Positions 37,490 to 48,648 of a stretch of DNA of 64,000 nucleotides are shown here, in pieces. Both the position numbers and the translations under genes were made by a program. The DNA comes from Tritrichomonas foetus (Eukaryota > Parabasalia > Tritrichomonadida > Tritrichomonadidae), in contig MLAK01000544.1 of the NCBI GenBank assembly GCA_001839685.1, positions 1 through 64,000 of the forward strand, written 5' to 3'. Position 1 is the first letter of the stretch. Every line of letters begins with the position of its first letter. The notes under the pieces are model-generated. The model was not told where the DNA came from and did no database searches. It saw only the letters and a program-made list of their open reading frames with translations.

Positions 37490-40134
37490 AAATAAAACTT
37501 CTTCCGGTTTTTCAGAAATCTCTATCAGAAATAATTGTGATGAACGATTGAATTTTTGTTTAATATCCAGATTTGAACGTAGATTGAAAGAGAGTTTTGG
37601 ATTAGATAAAATGAAATAATCTCATGATATTGATGAGAAAAATATTAAATGTTCTCCCGTTTATGATTTTAATAATTACTCTTATTTGAGGTGAGTTTCT
37701 ACTATTGTCAAGACCTGTTTCTATTATATTTTCGTTAATTCATGTAAATGTTACAGATTTTTCGATTTAACTTTTCAATTGTTTATTTGAGGGAAATTTG
37801 ACATGATAATGAAAATAATCTGAAATTCAAAGCAAAGTCGTCGTTTTACCAATTTCAAAGAAATCAATTTTAATTGAATAATCGAAGGAGTTTGATTTTC
37901 AGAGATTTTTGAATTTTCTTTGGTTGATTGAAAAATTCAATAATCCAAGATTTTATTCAACAATTTTGTAAACCGTCAAATTGAATGATTTGTTACAATT
38001 TTGAAAGCATAAAACATTCTCCTCTCTTCCGTAACGATTAGACCATGATTATGATATCTTACCAGGTGATTCCTATAATATATTCATTTACAAAATAGAA
38101 AAAATGAAATATCAAAAATTCATCTCGAATTAATGCTTCAGTGATTTCATAAACGTCTAATTTTATCATCTTTCATATGATATGTTAATGAAAAGTCAGG
38201 ATGAAAATATAAAAGTGAAAGAAAAATCACGGAATTCCTGAAAAGGAAAGGAATAATCAAGTCGAGACCATTCATTTTTTGAGAGGAGTTGATAGATTGA
38301 GTTGGATTTTTTTTCTGACATTCTTTTCAATAGCGCCGTTTATAGGAGTTTATTTGTATTCAAAAATCAAGTTATTTCATCAAATAGATTTGAAAAAGTT
38401 GTTGATCGTTTTTCTATGCAAAGAAATTTTCTTGAATAAAATTGAAAAAATGGCAACTCATTCAGAAATCTCAGAAAATAAAGAATGAATAATTTCCTGA
38501 TAAGCGGCCAAGTTTCCTCAGATTTTTCTAATCGACGATAAGAAATGATTTGATAAAATGTCTTTTCCATTAAGATCGAATAAATTCAAATCATACGGAA
38601 TCAAATAGGTTGTTTTTGTAATCTAGCATATCTGCAAAAAAGAACCATTCTATTGATTCTCTCCAAAATGGAGAAAGCTAAGTCATGATTTAGAAAAATC
38701 ACGCTTTTTCATTTATATTCAAAAATGTCTCTTGTTTTATATTATGGACATCAATAAAATGATGGAAACAGCATAAAAGGAAGTCACCCAACCATTTGCT
38801 TAGCAACGGTGATTGGAAAATGATACAAAAATGGATGAGACCTTTATATATTCTTTCTTTTGATAGATCTTGTGAGATATTATTTCTATACTGTGTATAA
38901 TAAAAGTATTTATCTGAAAGAAACTGGGATATTCATCATTAATGATTATCACAAAAAAATAACACAATATTTATGTGAAATAATCAATGTACTTGAATAA
39001 CATCATTAATGAAATGCCCCATTGAATATATAATGAGAATTATTCATGGAAAAAATATTTGACATTTTTTCTTTTGGATTTAAAAGTATTTCTCGTTGCA
39101 ATATTATTTTCTAAATGCATATTTCATATTAAACCCATTTTTATTTTGAAAAATCTTTTTATTTTTTTTCATCAATATTTTGATCAAATTTATGCAAAAT
39201 TAAAGTTGAAACAATGAAACCCTTCTGGGTTTTTATTTAAATTTAAAATTTGAAAAAAAGGTTCGAACATAAGAAATAAGAGAAATAATACATTCTCCAA
39301 AAGTTTCGGGGGAAAAATTTACTTCAAGCCTTTGATGTTGACTTTGATCTGGCTATTGAATTTCAATTTATTTAATTTAAATGAATTAATGATTTGTTTA
39401 AGATATTTCAAAGAATATTTCACTTTTTGAGAAATACGTTGATGTTAACAATATTGCTCGTTAGTTACTTTTGAAATAAATTTTAGGATTACTCTATTTC
39501 TGGTAAAATAGCGAAATAAAGTGATCAAGAACGTTAACAATTTGGTATATCTAGATTTCTCCATTTATCATGAACTACATTTGCGAAAATAATATTTCGG
39601 GTAAATTATAAAGCACCTATGATGCTATAGGTACATCAAAAGCAGTAGCATTTAGAAGGACATCTTGACATTGCCACTAAATTTAGTGATATTTTTTTAA
39701 TAAATGGTTTTTGATGAACAAAATATAGAACTCGTATTATTGCCAGATTAAGAGAGTAGTATATACGTTAATTAATTTTAACCAGGAATAATTTCCTGAA
39801 AATCTTTCTTTCGGATTCTTTTTTTCAAGATTGTAATGAATCATTTCTCATTTCAAAATATTGAAAGATCACTTTTGTGAAAATTCAAGAAAAATGAATA
39901 ATCTTTCCAAAAGAAATTTTCCGAATCTTTTTTACAGCTAATTAATTTGGAAAATGTGAATTATATGATTTAATGAAAAGAAAAGTATATGTGTCCGAAA
40001 GTGCACCTTTTATCATATTCAATTTCCGCGTGAATATCTCACAAAACTTGCACTGCTTTTGAGGCATTTTTTATCTTTTCGAAAACACAATAATAGAAAT
40101 TCACTTTCATTCATTTGACACAAAATTCAAATTG
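37490..40134. other. Long gene-free region (2.6 kb)
   Basis: The longest stretch of the window without a supported gene. An ORF at 38279-38488 lacks an ATG start and domain features. A hairpin ACCTAT-GATGCT-ATAGGT lies near 39617-39634 and a satellite-free AT-rich background elsewhere. The last 100 bases must hold the promoter of the E2F-like gene. Nothing else is recognisable. Confidence 0.5.
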
Positions 40135-40882
40135 ATGAATATTGTTCAAGTGTCTAGTCACTCTGTAACTAACATACATCATAAAACAGGAATCAAACAT
40201 AACGGTCAGCACAACAAAATGACTGATGTTTTCAGGAAAATAATTAGTAAAATGGAAAAAACATCTCCTCATAATATTTCCGTCATGAAAATTGCACGAA
40301 ATAACAACATTTCACATAGGAGAGTGTATGATTTTTTTCAACATGTTAACAACTCTTGGTGTCTGTAAAGTTATTAAAAAGGGTCAGTTAGCATGGATAA
40401 GTTTGAAGGAAGTGCATAAGGTACTTGCAAGAAATTATGAAAAACTCGAAATGTTGGCAATTTCTTCCACATTTGAAGATATTTTCATCCTTGAGCCTTC
40501 TCCATCATTAGGATCAATTGCATTAAAATTTATTGGACTATTTTTATATCTCAATGTTGATACATTATCAGTGAAACAAGTTGCTAAAGTCTTTCATGAT
40601 GGGAAAACTGATATTAAATCCTTAGAGAGAAGACTATATATGGTTTTGAACTTTTTGGAAGTAATTGATATTGTGAAACATTCCGATAGAGTAGGTCAAT
40701 ATAAATTGATTATTAATCGGGAAAGTATCCTTAACCCAGCATGGGCAATGAGACAAATCTCTCAAACTAACACTATTGGATTTACAATAGAAAGCTTATT
40801 ATCTCGTCCAAATTTATTCCATATTCGAATTATTTATGAAAACAGAAGGGAGTTATTCAAAAGAAGCTATTCCCTAAAATAA
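40135..40882 (+). pseudogene. Atypical E2F-like transcription factor, frameshifted in a T7 run
   Basis: Two overlapping frames together make one protein of about 248 residues. The first frame (ATG at 40135) carries KIARNNNISHRRVYDFF; the second continues directly NMLTTLGVCKVIKKGQLAWI. Joined, this is the E2F winged-helix core (RRxYD, then N-V/M-L and W-x). The frame change falls at the T7 run 40332-40338, where one T fewer restores the frame. A second winged helix follows: SLGSIALKFIGLFLY and SLERRLYMVLNFLEVIDIVK. Tandem E2F DNA-binding domains and no dimerisation region are the layout of atypical E2Fs (E2F7/8, plant DEL), cell-cycle repressors that bind DNA without DP. Marked as broken because the assembled sequence does not encode it in one frame; a homopolymer error is the likely reason. 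Confidence 0.72.
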
Positions 40883-41085
40883 TTTCGTTTTTTTGTTATA
40901 CCATTAAATATCTATCTTCATCCAATGATCTATTTTATCTTATATTATTATATCATTAACTTATCTCTTCATTTGATTATTTTTCTGCATGAGAAGAACT
41001 GAGAAACGCAATAGTCAAGGGAATAAAGATTAATATAATTAATTACTTTTATAACCGATACATAAGAAAATGCAATAAGGGATCA

Positions 41086-42492
41086 CTACTGTCCATTAAG
41101 CATTTCACCAATTCGAATTGCTTCTGCATCCATATCATGGTGATCAAGCTTTTTATCAAGGATAATACAGCCAAAACGATCCATTATATAATCATCATCG
41201 TCAGCGTTTTCTCCAACAGCGTATTCATAATCTTGAATAAAATTAATGAATGATAGCAATTTTTGAGAGACTTGTTCTTCCAAGTCACTAAACTGGGCTG
41301 TTATATATTTATGATCTAACAAATCTTCAATTCTTGGTCTTTCTTTTGGATCTCTTTCGAGACAGCTGCTCATAACATCCAAAAGATCGGGGAAGTCTGG
41401 CCTGTCTTCAATGAAAGGAAATTCAATTTCATAATCTGGATTAACAATTGCTTGAATTTTGCTAACCAAGTCATTTTGTGGAAATGGTGGCTGATTATAT
41501 ACAAGTTGATATAAAATGCAACCAAGTGACCAAACATCAGCAGCTCTTCCACACTTGAAAGTTCCCTTATTTTCATTCTTTTTAAGAGCTTCAGGAGACA
41601 TATAATTTAATGTTCCTACTTGTTTGGTCCTCTCAATGTTGGTTGTGTCAGCGTCAATGTCAATTGACTTTGCAATACCGAAATCAATGAGTTTGAGTGT
41701 TCCTTTAACGAATAAAAAGTTAGCTGGTTTAAGATCACCATGAACAACGTTGTTTTTGTGAACTATCTGTACTGCTTCTAGCATTTGTTGCCAGCAGAGT
41801 CTCAAAAAGTTAGGATTTACCATTTGATCTTCAGTTCGATTCTTTTCAATAAGAGAACGAAGATCAATATCACCAAGTTCAAGAACAATTGAAATTCTTT
41901 TATCGTACATATCAACTTGACTATCAATTAATTGGATGATTCTATCAGATCCTTGTAACACTTTCAAAAGGTGAATTTCATTCACAAAACTTTCTATTGC
42001 TTCTTGACTTGCTTGTGACAGATCAACAATTTTCAAAGCATATGTGTTTCCATCAGGTGCAAGTACTTTATATACTTTAGAACTACCACCTTTACCAATT
42101 TTTTGTAAAATTAAATATGGATGCTCATTCACTCGAATAATTTTGGATTCATTAAATATTTCATCTTCTTCGTATGAATATGTTGGTGAACTTGATGTTG
42201 ACGAATTAACATAGTTTTGTGGTTCTTTTGAACTTACACATCTTTGCGGCTTTTTCATCATGTAAAAAGAGATGTTAGAATTATGAATTGATCGTTGCCT
42301 GATTGTTTCTTGGTCATATATTATCTTTGAATCTCTGTTGTGAATAAATTGGCTTTCTTTCTTTGAATGAAATTTAGTCGATGGCATTTGGTTCAACGAA
42401 TAGTCGCCTTCTATCTTTGAAATAATGTTAGAACGCCAGGAGTTTTGCTCATTTGCATTTATTTCGCGTAGAGCAGACCTTTGGTGATACAT
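41086..42492 (-). CDS. MPS1: MPS1/TTK-type dual-specificity protein kinase
   Basis: About 468 residues from the ATG at 42492. The N-terminal 120 residues are disordered. The kinase domain (about 125-400) has a glycine loop IGKGGSSKVYKV, the Lys in YALKIV, then the catalytic segment VHGDLKPANFLFVKGTLKLIDFGIAKS and VGTLNYMSPEAL. The segment around DLKPANFL, GTLKLIDFGIA, together with GTLNYMSPEA, is the hallmark of MPS1/TTK kinases. The HRD motif reads HGD, as is common in this family. MPS1 starts the spindle checkpoint at kinetochores and has roles in spindle-pole or basal-body duplication. Trichomonads have closed mitosis with an extranuclear spindle, so the checkpoint role is inferred from the family. 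Confidence 0.92.
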   Translation of the reverse strand: MYHQRSALREINANEQNSWRSNIISKIEGDYSLNQMPSTKFHSKKESQFIHNRDSKIIYDQETIRQRSIHNSNISFYMMKKPQRCVSSKEPQNYVNSSTSSSPTYSYEEDEIFNESKIIRVNEHPYLILQKIGKGGSSKVYKVLAPDGNTYALKIVDLSQASQEAIESFVNEIHLLKVLQGSDRIIQLIDSQVDMYDKRISIVLELGDIDLRSLIEKNRTEDQMVNPNFLRLCWQQMLEAVQIVHKNNVVHGDLKPANFLFVKGTLKLIDFGIAKSIDIDADTTNIERTKQVGTLNYMSPEALKKNENKGTFKCGRAADVWSLGCILYQLVYNQPPFPQNDLVSKIQAIVNPDYEIEFPFIEDRPDFPDLLDVMSSCLERDPKERPRIEDLLDHKYITAQFSDLEEQVSQKLLSFINFIQDYEYAVGENADDDDYIMDRFGCIILDKKLDHHDMDAEAIRIGEMLNGQ

Positions 42493-42676
42493 TCGATTCA
42501 CTGATCAGATTTTCTAAACGTAAGGAGAATTTGAAAGTGAATAACAGTTAAGGTCAATTTAAAATCACCATCTTCGATCATGAAAAAAATGAAGTGATTT
42601 TTATTCGTCAATCACTTCATTTTTCTCCCGAAACTAAAAACAAATCATGTTTATTTTTAAATATGCTTCAAATCTA

Positions 42677-42715
<39 letters not shown>

Positions 42716-42813
42716 GAGTTTTTCATGAATGCATTAAATATCGAAATTTTGATTGATTACGTAAAACACCATTTATTCGAAAAAGAAAAAGAAAAATAAT
42801 AAAAGAGTCAAAA
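42493..42813. other. Intergenic with AT microsatellite
   Basis: Contains about 13 AT repeats at 42682-42708. No gene is supported. Confidence 0.6.
42682..42708. repeat. (AT)n microsatellite
   Basis: About 13 uninterrupted AT units in a spacer between minus-strand genes. Confidence 0.95.
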
Positions 42814-44112
42814 TTAAAGCGGTAAAACATCATTTCCATTAAAATGTTGAACTTTCGATGCTTTCCACTCTCTCACTGTGTTGTCTTTTGATGCTGTCAC
42901 AATTCTATCGCCTGCGTAGTTGAATGCGCATGTGAAAACGACATCTGTATGTCCCTCTAGTGTCTGAAGGAGCTCTCCTGTTGTTGCGTCGAAAACCCTG
43001 CTTGTGCAGTCATCTGATGCTGTCAAAACTGTTTTTCCTGTTGGATTGAACATAACCTTTCCAACCTCATCGGTGTGGCCCGTGCATGTGCAGATTTGGT
43101 TTCCTGTTGCAACAGACCATACTTTTACTGTTCGGTCTGACGAAGATGTCGCAAGTTTTGTACTATCAAGTGAAAAAGCAATAGAAATCACTTCACTGTC
43201 ATGTCCAGCCAAAACATGAAGTGTTTCAGCGGATCGAACGTCCCAAATTCTTGCGGTTTTGTCAAGCGAGCCAGTGGCGATGAGATTTCCGTTCATTGAG
43301 AAATAAGCACTACAGAGGTCAACCTTATGTCCACGAAGCGCAGCTATGCAGTCGCCACTTCGAATATCCCAGATTCTGGCTGATCTATCAAATGACGATG
43401 TGAGAAGAAGTGGCTCAGTTGGATGAAAGTCGACCGTTATAATTTCCAAAGTATGGTCCTTGAAAACTTGATCGACTTCGCCGGTCTCAACATCCCATAA
43501 TCTGGCGGTGCAATCCATCGATCCCGTTGCGAGGTATTTCGAAGTCGGATCGAATTTTGCCGTGATTACTTCCTTGACGTGGCCCGTTAAAAAGTGCTGG
43601 TTTGTGGAATCGTCGACTTTCCAAATTCCGGCCGTATGATCGAAGGATGAGGTTGCGACGAGATTTCCGTATGGTAGATTGAAACAACATGAATAAACTG
43701 CGTTTGTGTGCCCGCTGAAAGTTGCAACACTTTCACCTGTTTCTGTATTCCATACTCGGGCCGTTCTATCGTAAGAGGAAGTAACAAACCGCTCGCCCAT
43801 TTTGTTGAACTGGCAGTCTGTAATTGGCATGACGTGGGTCTGGTGGATGTGATGGAGCTTGAAATCGCTGTAGTTGATGAGTTGTTTATCCAAAATTTCA
43901 GAAAGAATAACTTTAAGTTTGCCGACATGAGTTGGTTTGAATTCGCTATTTTCGAGAGTTATTCGGTGCGCAAGGGCGGAGATATCAGTAAGTGGCGTAA
44001 TTGGTGGTAAATTGATTTGCTTTGGTTGGACTTTTCCATCAACTAAGAGATCAAGAACAAGTGCTGGTGGATAGAAAACAACATGAATGGATTTGAGTTT
44101 TGGTGCTGACAT
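42814..44112 (-). CDS. DAW1: DAW1/ODA16-like WD40 dynein assembly factor
   Basis: About 432 residues from the ATG at 44112, chosen because the family N-terminus (LKSIHVVFYPPALVLDL) begins there; a 38-residue extension to 44226 is translated leader. After an N-terminal module of about 100 residues there are eight WD40 blades, each with GH and WD-like ends, for example TSSYDRTARVWNTETGE, GSMDCTARLWDVETGE, SSFDRSARIWDIRSGD, GSLDKTARIWDVRSAE and SSSDRTVKVWSVATGN. The N-terminal YPP motif and blade sequence match ODA16/DAW1/WDR69, an adaptor that loads outer-arm dynein onto the IFT46 subunit for transport into flagella. A cytosolic and flagellar role is expected. Confidence 0.9.
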   Translation of the reverse strand: MSAPKLKSIHVVFYPPALVLDLLVDGKVQPKQINLPPITPLTDISALAHRITLENSEFKPTHVGKLKVILSEILDKQLINYSDFKLHHIHQTHVMPITDCQFNKMGERFVTSSYDRTARVWNTETGESVATFSGHTNAVYSCCFNLPYGNLVATSSFDHTAGIWKVDDSTNQHFLTGHVKEVITAKFDPTSKYLATGSMDCTARLWDVETGEVDQVFKDHTLEIITVDFHPTEPLLLTSSFDRSARIWDIRSGDCIAALRGHKVDLCSAYFSMNGNLIATGSLDKTARIWDVRSAETLHVLAGHDSEVISIAFSLDSTKLATSSSDRTVKVWSVATGNQICTCTGHTDEVGKVMFNPTGKTVLTASDDCTSRVFDATTGELLQTLEGHTDVVFTCAFNYAGDRIVTASKDNTVREWKASKVQHFNGNDVLPL

Positions 44113-44507
44113 ATTTCGGCAAAATTGTTCGAAAAAAATATCGAAATCGAAGAAATTGAGAAGCCAAACGACCGTTAAAAAAACATGATTGCAGTGCAAA
44201 TTTTTAAACGTTCTCCAAACGAACAATCATCATATCCCAATTGGATTTAATTGCATGAAATGCCGACAAGATAACATGTCGTATATAGACACAGACTCGA
44301 ACGCAGAGAAACCAGCGTCTTTTATTTATCTAATATTGTTAGAAATCATTTCAAAATCCTTCCAAAGCAATTAAAGTCACGAAAACATCCAGCAAGGAAA
44401 TTAAAATGAAATAAGGAATAAAAATAATGAAATAATGAATAAAAGATAAGTTAATATTAATCCATTTTTAAGGACCATGTGCCAAATAACCTAAAGAACT
44501 ATGTTTC
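44113..44507. other. Intergenic, no gene seen
   Basis: Spacer between two minus-strand genes; the sense-strand word AACGGTCGTTTGG lies near 44165-44177, upstream of the DAW1-like gene. Confidence 0.5.
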
Positions 44508-47500
44508 TTACTTCTCCTTCTTTTCCTTCTTGCTCTTCCTCCTCTTCTTCTTCTTATCCTTATCCTTCTTCTTTTCTTTCTTATCTTTATCTTTCTTTTC
44601 GGGTTTCTCTTTCTTCTCAGATTTCTCTCTCTTTTCGGATCTCTCTTTCTTTTCGGATTTCTCCTTCTTTTCCTTCTTCTCTGATTTTTCTTTATGTTCT
44701 TTGTGCTCCTTCTTCGATGATGGAGGTGAAGAAACTTGTGCCGCGGCTGGAGATGCGGCTGAAGATTCTTCTTCTTTAGAAGAAGTCTTTTGCTTGGCAG
44801 AATCACTCTTTGTGTACTTGCTAAGGATGGATGTATACATTGTTCTAATGTAATGATAAGAAACAGATGTTTCTAGATGTGAGTAATCTGAATAACATGA
44901 AGTACGAACCATTGTATCCAAAAGAATGAAAAGTCTGTTTCCTGGGAATTGAATCTTCTTGTTATTTTCATAGGCGCTAGTACCTGCTTTGATTGACTTT
45001 AGGGCTTGTTCGAAGAAGTCTTGATAGAAGGTAGGGACTTGATTTGGCTTAATTTTCTTGAAGTATACGCCTGCACCAACAATTACATCGACAACAAGTC
45101 CCATAAGGTGAGAATTGTCTTTGAATGCATCATGCGTTGGATCGCATTGGAAGTTGGCCCAGTACGGTGAAGAGAACATTCCAGCAAGAACGCTCTTGAA
45201 CTTAAAATCATCAAACAACTTCAAAATTCCAGAGTTATCAGAAAGACCCCTCATAAAAGCTTTATCTTGGTCTGGATTTCCTGGGGTCTCGCTTGTGAAT
45301 TTGACGAACATTTTCCTAAGTTGAATAATTGCGCTCATGTGTGTCCAAGACTTGATGATTACGTCGGCTTCGTTAATAAGGGTGCAAAGGCCAGAATTGG
45401 TCATCTCTTTATCGGAGTATATCAATTTAGATACATTTCCGACAAAGTCCTTCATGATGAAGGAAAATAAAGTGCCCAAATGCCTGTAGATGCTTGTGCA
45501 ACCAGCTGTTCCAATAATCTTGTGGAGTGCTGTCAATGCTGAAAGGGAGAGGTACTTTGATGAGGTTTCGACACCAATGAACATATCCATGGTGTTGGAG
45601 TAGTAGCACTTTGGAAGGAGCTTTAAGGCGATTTCTTCATATTTGTTGGCGTACATCTTGGCAAGAACTCCAACTTTGCCTTCGGAAATGGAAAGTTGGT
45701 CCATGGTCTCTTTGACGGCAGATTGAAAGTTGGTGATGCTGACAGAACAGAGAATCTGATAGATCCATTTGGCAGTTTGGATCTTCTTATAAAGTTGGAT
45801 TGGTGGAAGAAGATCTTCTTTTTCGATTAGGTTTTTGAGTGTTTCTTTAAGCTTGTTAACAACTTCTTGATGAGGGTTATGTTCTTCGCCACAGATGTTG
45901 ATAATGCCCATCTTTTCCAAGATTGACACCATTAAATGAATCTTATGGATGTTTATGTATGTGGATCTGTGTTGAGAGCGATTTTCGAATTGAGATTCTA
46001 CACCAGCAACACGGCATTTCGAGCTGAAAATGTTAGAAACGGACATTTGTGAGATGGAATCAGCGAATGATGTATCTTGGAGGGATTTGATGCAAGAATT
46101 GATTGATTCGATAATTTTTGATATAACCTTATCATATTGCTCAGTGAGACTCTTCTTGAGCGATGGACACTCTGCAAATGCTGCAATGTCGTATTGGAAG
46201 AAGTGCCACATTTGGAGAATGCACACTGCATAATATGAGTTGCTGTCATTGGATTCAGAAACAAGAGCGTGAAGGCTATCATCATGACACCAGTTGAAAT
46301 GAATTTGAGATAATTGCAAAATTTGGTCATATGGATCGTTATAAGTGGCCAAACGGAAGTATGTACCTGATAGGAGATGGAAAAGTGGTGCCATGTGTGT
46401 AATACCATGTTTGATAGATTGCGCATTGAATCGAACGAAAATGGAACGAATGACAGATAAACATGGGAGGAGATCGTATTGTTTTCCATTATCAAATTCA
46501 CTAATATCTACTGACCTGAGTGCAACGATAAGTTGTTCAATTTTCTGGAATTGGACAGTTGACATTGTGAAAGAGTGAACAAGGGTATCAAGATAGTTGG
46601 CATCAAATTCATGAAGGTTGTAAATGAAGAAACGCTTGATATCACCTTGGAAGCGGAGGAGGCGTGTTGTAATCTCGGTGAAATAATAAACGAGTTCGGA
46701 GATTTCTGAAGAGAAGGCTTCAAGATTTGGTCTGGCGGTCTTCACTCTGAAAGCACATTTGATTTCATAGTTGGCATAGCCAAGAAGAGCCATATATAAT
46801 GCGTACTTGCGGCATAACAACGAGGCATCAACACTTGATGCGCTCTCGTACTGCTTAAGGATGCCGGCTAACTTTCGTTGGCGGTAATCAGCCGCTGGAC
46901 GCCTTGATGTGTATGTCGATTCAAGGTTGCTGGCGAAGGAAGTGCTGAAATCGATGCGTTTGGTTTTATAAGATTTGAACGCGCTGAAGAGAGATTTAAT
47001 ATCGGCATAAATATTGGCAGTGATTTTGATGACAATCTGACGATAGCAAAGTGTGACGAATAATTCATAGAATTCGCTTTCGGTTGATAAAACCTGCATG
47101 AAAACAAGTCCAAAAATGAGGAAGGAATCGCAAAGATCAGTCATGTGCATCATTGTGAGGTACTTCAACTTGAAGAAGGTTTCTGTCGGAAGTGATGGTT
47201 CTGGCTTGTCAAGGAGGTTGAAGATCTTCCATGGAAATTGGGATGGTGAGCTGAGAAGAAGGGAGAGAGAAGGTGCAATGCTTTTGAAAAGGGACACAAA
47301 ATGAGTTTGGAGGCATTGTAATTCTTTCTCTAGAGGCTTGAGACTTTGACGTTCTTGGAGAAATTGGATAAGCTCCTTCAAACTTGGATCAGAATTTTTA
47401 CAAACCTTATCGTAAGCATATTTGTAATGAAGGACAACATTGGAAAGATCTGGGAATTGATGTAAGAAAATGTGAACCCTGACGTAGTTAGTGAAAAGAT

Positions 47501-47939
47501 CGAGAACTGGCTTAGCGTAAACGTAGTTCCACCCGAAGTCAAGATCTTGAGAATTCCGAAGGCAATTCATAAGAGCGGATTTGGCGCTGTTAGAGAAGTT
47601 CTTAACATGGTAAAGGACGTCGATAATTTGACGGAGATTTTGTCCAACTTCCTTTGCCTTATCTTCCGTATATGAGAATGGCTTTTTCTTATCTTGTTTA
47701 ATTGCTGAAGAAAAGCCTTGATATTCAGGTCTCTGTAAAGTAACGTATGCCACATTCATACCAAACAATAATCTCTTGGCGTGTTCGTTGAGTTGAATAA
47801 GAGTTTCGAGATTTGTCAGTTCATTGACGGCATCGGTGATTTCTGGAACAATCGCTTCTTCCTGCTGAGAATGATCTTCGTTATCGCTGTTGTCTCTGCT
47901 GTTATCAGCACTACTTTCAGCGCTATTGTTGCTGCTCAT
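44508..47939 (-). CDS. NAP1: Nap1/NCKAP1 (HEM) subunit of the SCAR/WAVE complex, with lysine-rich tail
   Basis: A 1143-residue, all-helical protein whose first about 1065 residues match the Nap1/HEM family in length and character: NLETLIQLNEHAKRLLFGMNVAYV, LHYKYAYDKVCKNSDPSLKELIQFL, SRRPAADYRQRKLAGILKQYE, and LSALTALHKIIGTAGCTSIYRHLG, plus DYSHLETSVSYHYIRTMYTSIL near the end. Nap1 with Sra1/CYFIP forms the Rac-sensing half of the WAVE regulatory complex that turns on Arp2/3. About 70 residues at the C-terminus are almost purely Lys, Glu and Ser (repeating KSEKKE-like units); this polybasic extension is not part of the animal proteins and could bind membranes or actin (inference). A Rac-type GTPase is encoded at 23077-23622. 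Confidence 0.92.
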   Translation of the reverse strand: MSSNNSAESSADNSRDNSDNEDHSQQEEAIVPEITDAVNELTNLETLIQLNEHAKRLLFGMNVAYVTLQRPEYQGFSSAIKQDKKKPFSYTEDKAKEVGQNLRQIIDVLYHVKNFSNSAKSALMNCLRNSQDLDFGWNYVYAKPVLDLFTNYVRVHIFLHQFPDLSNVVLHYKYAYDKVCKNSDPSLKELIQFLQERQSLKPLEKELQCLQTHFVSLFKSIAPSLSLLLSSPSQFPWKIFNLLDKPEPSLPTETFFKLKYLTMMHMTDLCDSFLIFGLVFMQVLSTESEFYELFVTLCYRQIVIKITANIYADIKSLFSAFKSYKTKRIDFSTSFASNLESTYTSRRPAADYRQRKLAGILKQYESASSVDASLLCRKYALYMALLGYANYEIKCAFRVKTARPNLEAFSSEISELVYYFTEITTRLLRFQGDIKRFFIYNLHEFDANYLDTLVHSFTMSTVQFQKIEQLIVALRSVDISEFDNGKQYDLLPCLSVIRSIFVRFNAQSIKHGITHMAPLFHLLSGTYFRLATYNDPYDQILQLSQIHFNWCHDDSLHALVSESNDSNSYYAVCILQMWHFFQYDIAAFAECPSLKKSLTEQYDKVISKIIESINSCIKSLQDTSFADSISQMSVSNIFSSKCRVAGVESQFENRSQHRSTYINIHKIHLMVSILEKMGIINICGEEHNPHQEVVNKLKETLKNLIEKEDLLPPIQLYKKIQTAKWIYQILCSVSITNFQSAVKETMDQLSISEGKVGVLAKMYANKYEEIALKLLPKCYYSNTMDMFIGVETSSKYLSLSALTALHKIIGTAGCTSIYRHLGTLFSFIMKDFVGNVSKLIYSDKEMTNSGLCTLINEADVIIKSWTHMSAIIQLRKMFVKFTSETPGNPDQDKAFMRGLSDNSGILKLFDDFKFKSVLAGMFSSPYWANFQCDPTHDAFKDNSHLMGLVVDVIVGAGVYFKKIKPNQVPTFYQDFFEQALKSIKAGTSAYENNKKIQFPGNRLFILLDTMVRTSCYSDYSHLETSVSYHYIRTMYTSILSKYTKSDSAKQKTSSKEEESSAASPAAAQVSSPPSSKKEHKEHKEKSEKKEKKEKSEKKERSEKREKSEKKEKPEKKDKDKKEKKKDKDKKKKRRKSKKEKKEK

Positions 47940-48648
47940 ATGATAACAATAACCGCTTAAAAATTAATTTTTGAAAATATTCAATTTTTGTTAATGTATC
48001 GTTGATAATCAATACCTAACAACTTCAGAAAAAGTGATGATTCATTCAAGACCTCACAAATAAAAGGTAAAGCAGCTAAAAAGTTTAAGCTTTTTGATAG
48101 AATAAATAACAATAAAGAGGCAATTGATTGAAGAGCGTTTTCCTGGAATGAAATCATTTTATCTGGTAGTTAATTTTTATTCCGTTTTTATTACATAATT
48201 TATTTAACTAATTGTTGCTATATGATTTTCGTCTTGTTTGTACTTACTATTTCTGTATATTTTGAATATTCGATTTTTCTTGGTCATGAAATTCGGTGGG
48301 AAATAGAAATTTATTTCTTATATAGTGTCTACTCTATGATTTAGATAGTATGAGAACAATATAGTCATGACCCCCGAAAATATTGTGAACTTTTTTTGAA
48401 TATGTGTCTTTTAATGTCATTTATAAACACATAAATAAATCAAATGAAATACTATTTTTTGATAAACATATCCAGGAAAAAATGCAAATATACATGTGAT
48501 TTGAAATTTCCAGATTTAAGGTTTCTTCAGATGATTAGTTTATAATGGTTTTAATTTTAAATAAATTTGAAAAGCATGCATATCAAAGCACTATTTTACT
48601 AAAAGGATAAAAGAAAAGAAATGTGATTTTTTTTATTTGAGAAAACTT
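47940..48648. other. Intergenic, no gene seen
   Basis: AT-rich spacer between two minus-strand genes. The sense word AAGCGGTTATTG just upstream of the Nap1 ATG resembles the one upstream of the Rac gene. Confidence 0.5.

Noticed and set aside
38279..38488. 69-codon ORF with a hydrophobic start
   Set aside because: No ATG at the start of the frame, no neighbouring promoter-like word, and no family features.
39240..39275. GGTTCGAAC resembling a tRNA T-loop
   Set aside because: Arms do not pair and no tRNA body surrounds it.
39610..39690. Second possible C/D snoRNA around the hairpin ACCTAT...ATAGGT
   Set aside because: A TATGATG word is present, but there is no convincing box D at the right distance, no terminal stem and no intron signals.
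44479..44853. Phe/Ser-rich plus-strand ORF
   Set aside because: Antisense translation of the Lys/Glu-rich tail of Nap1.
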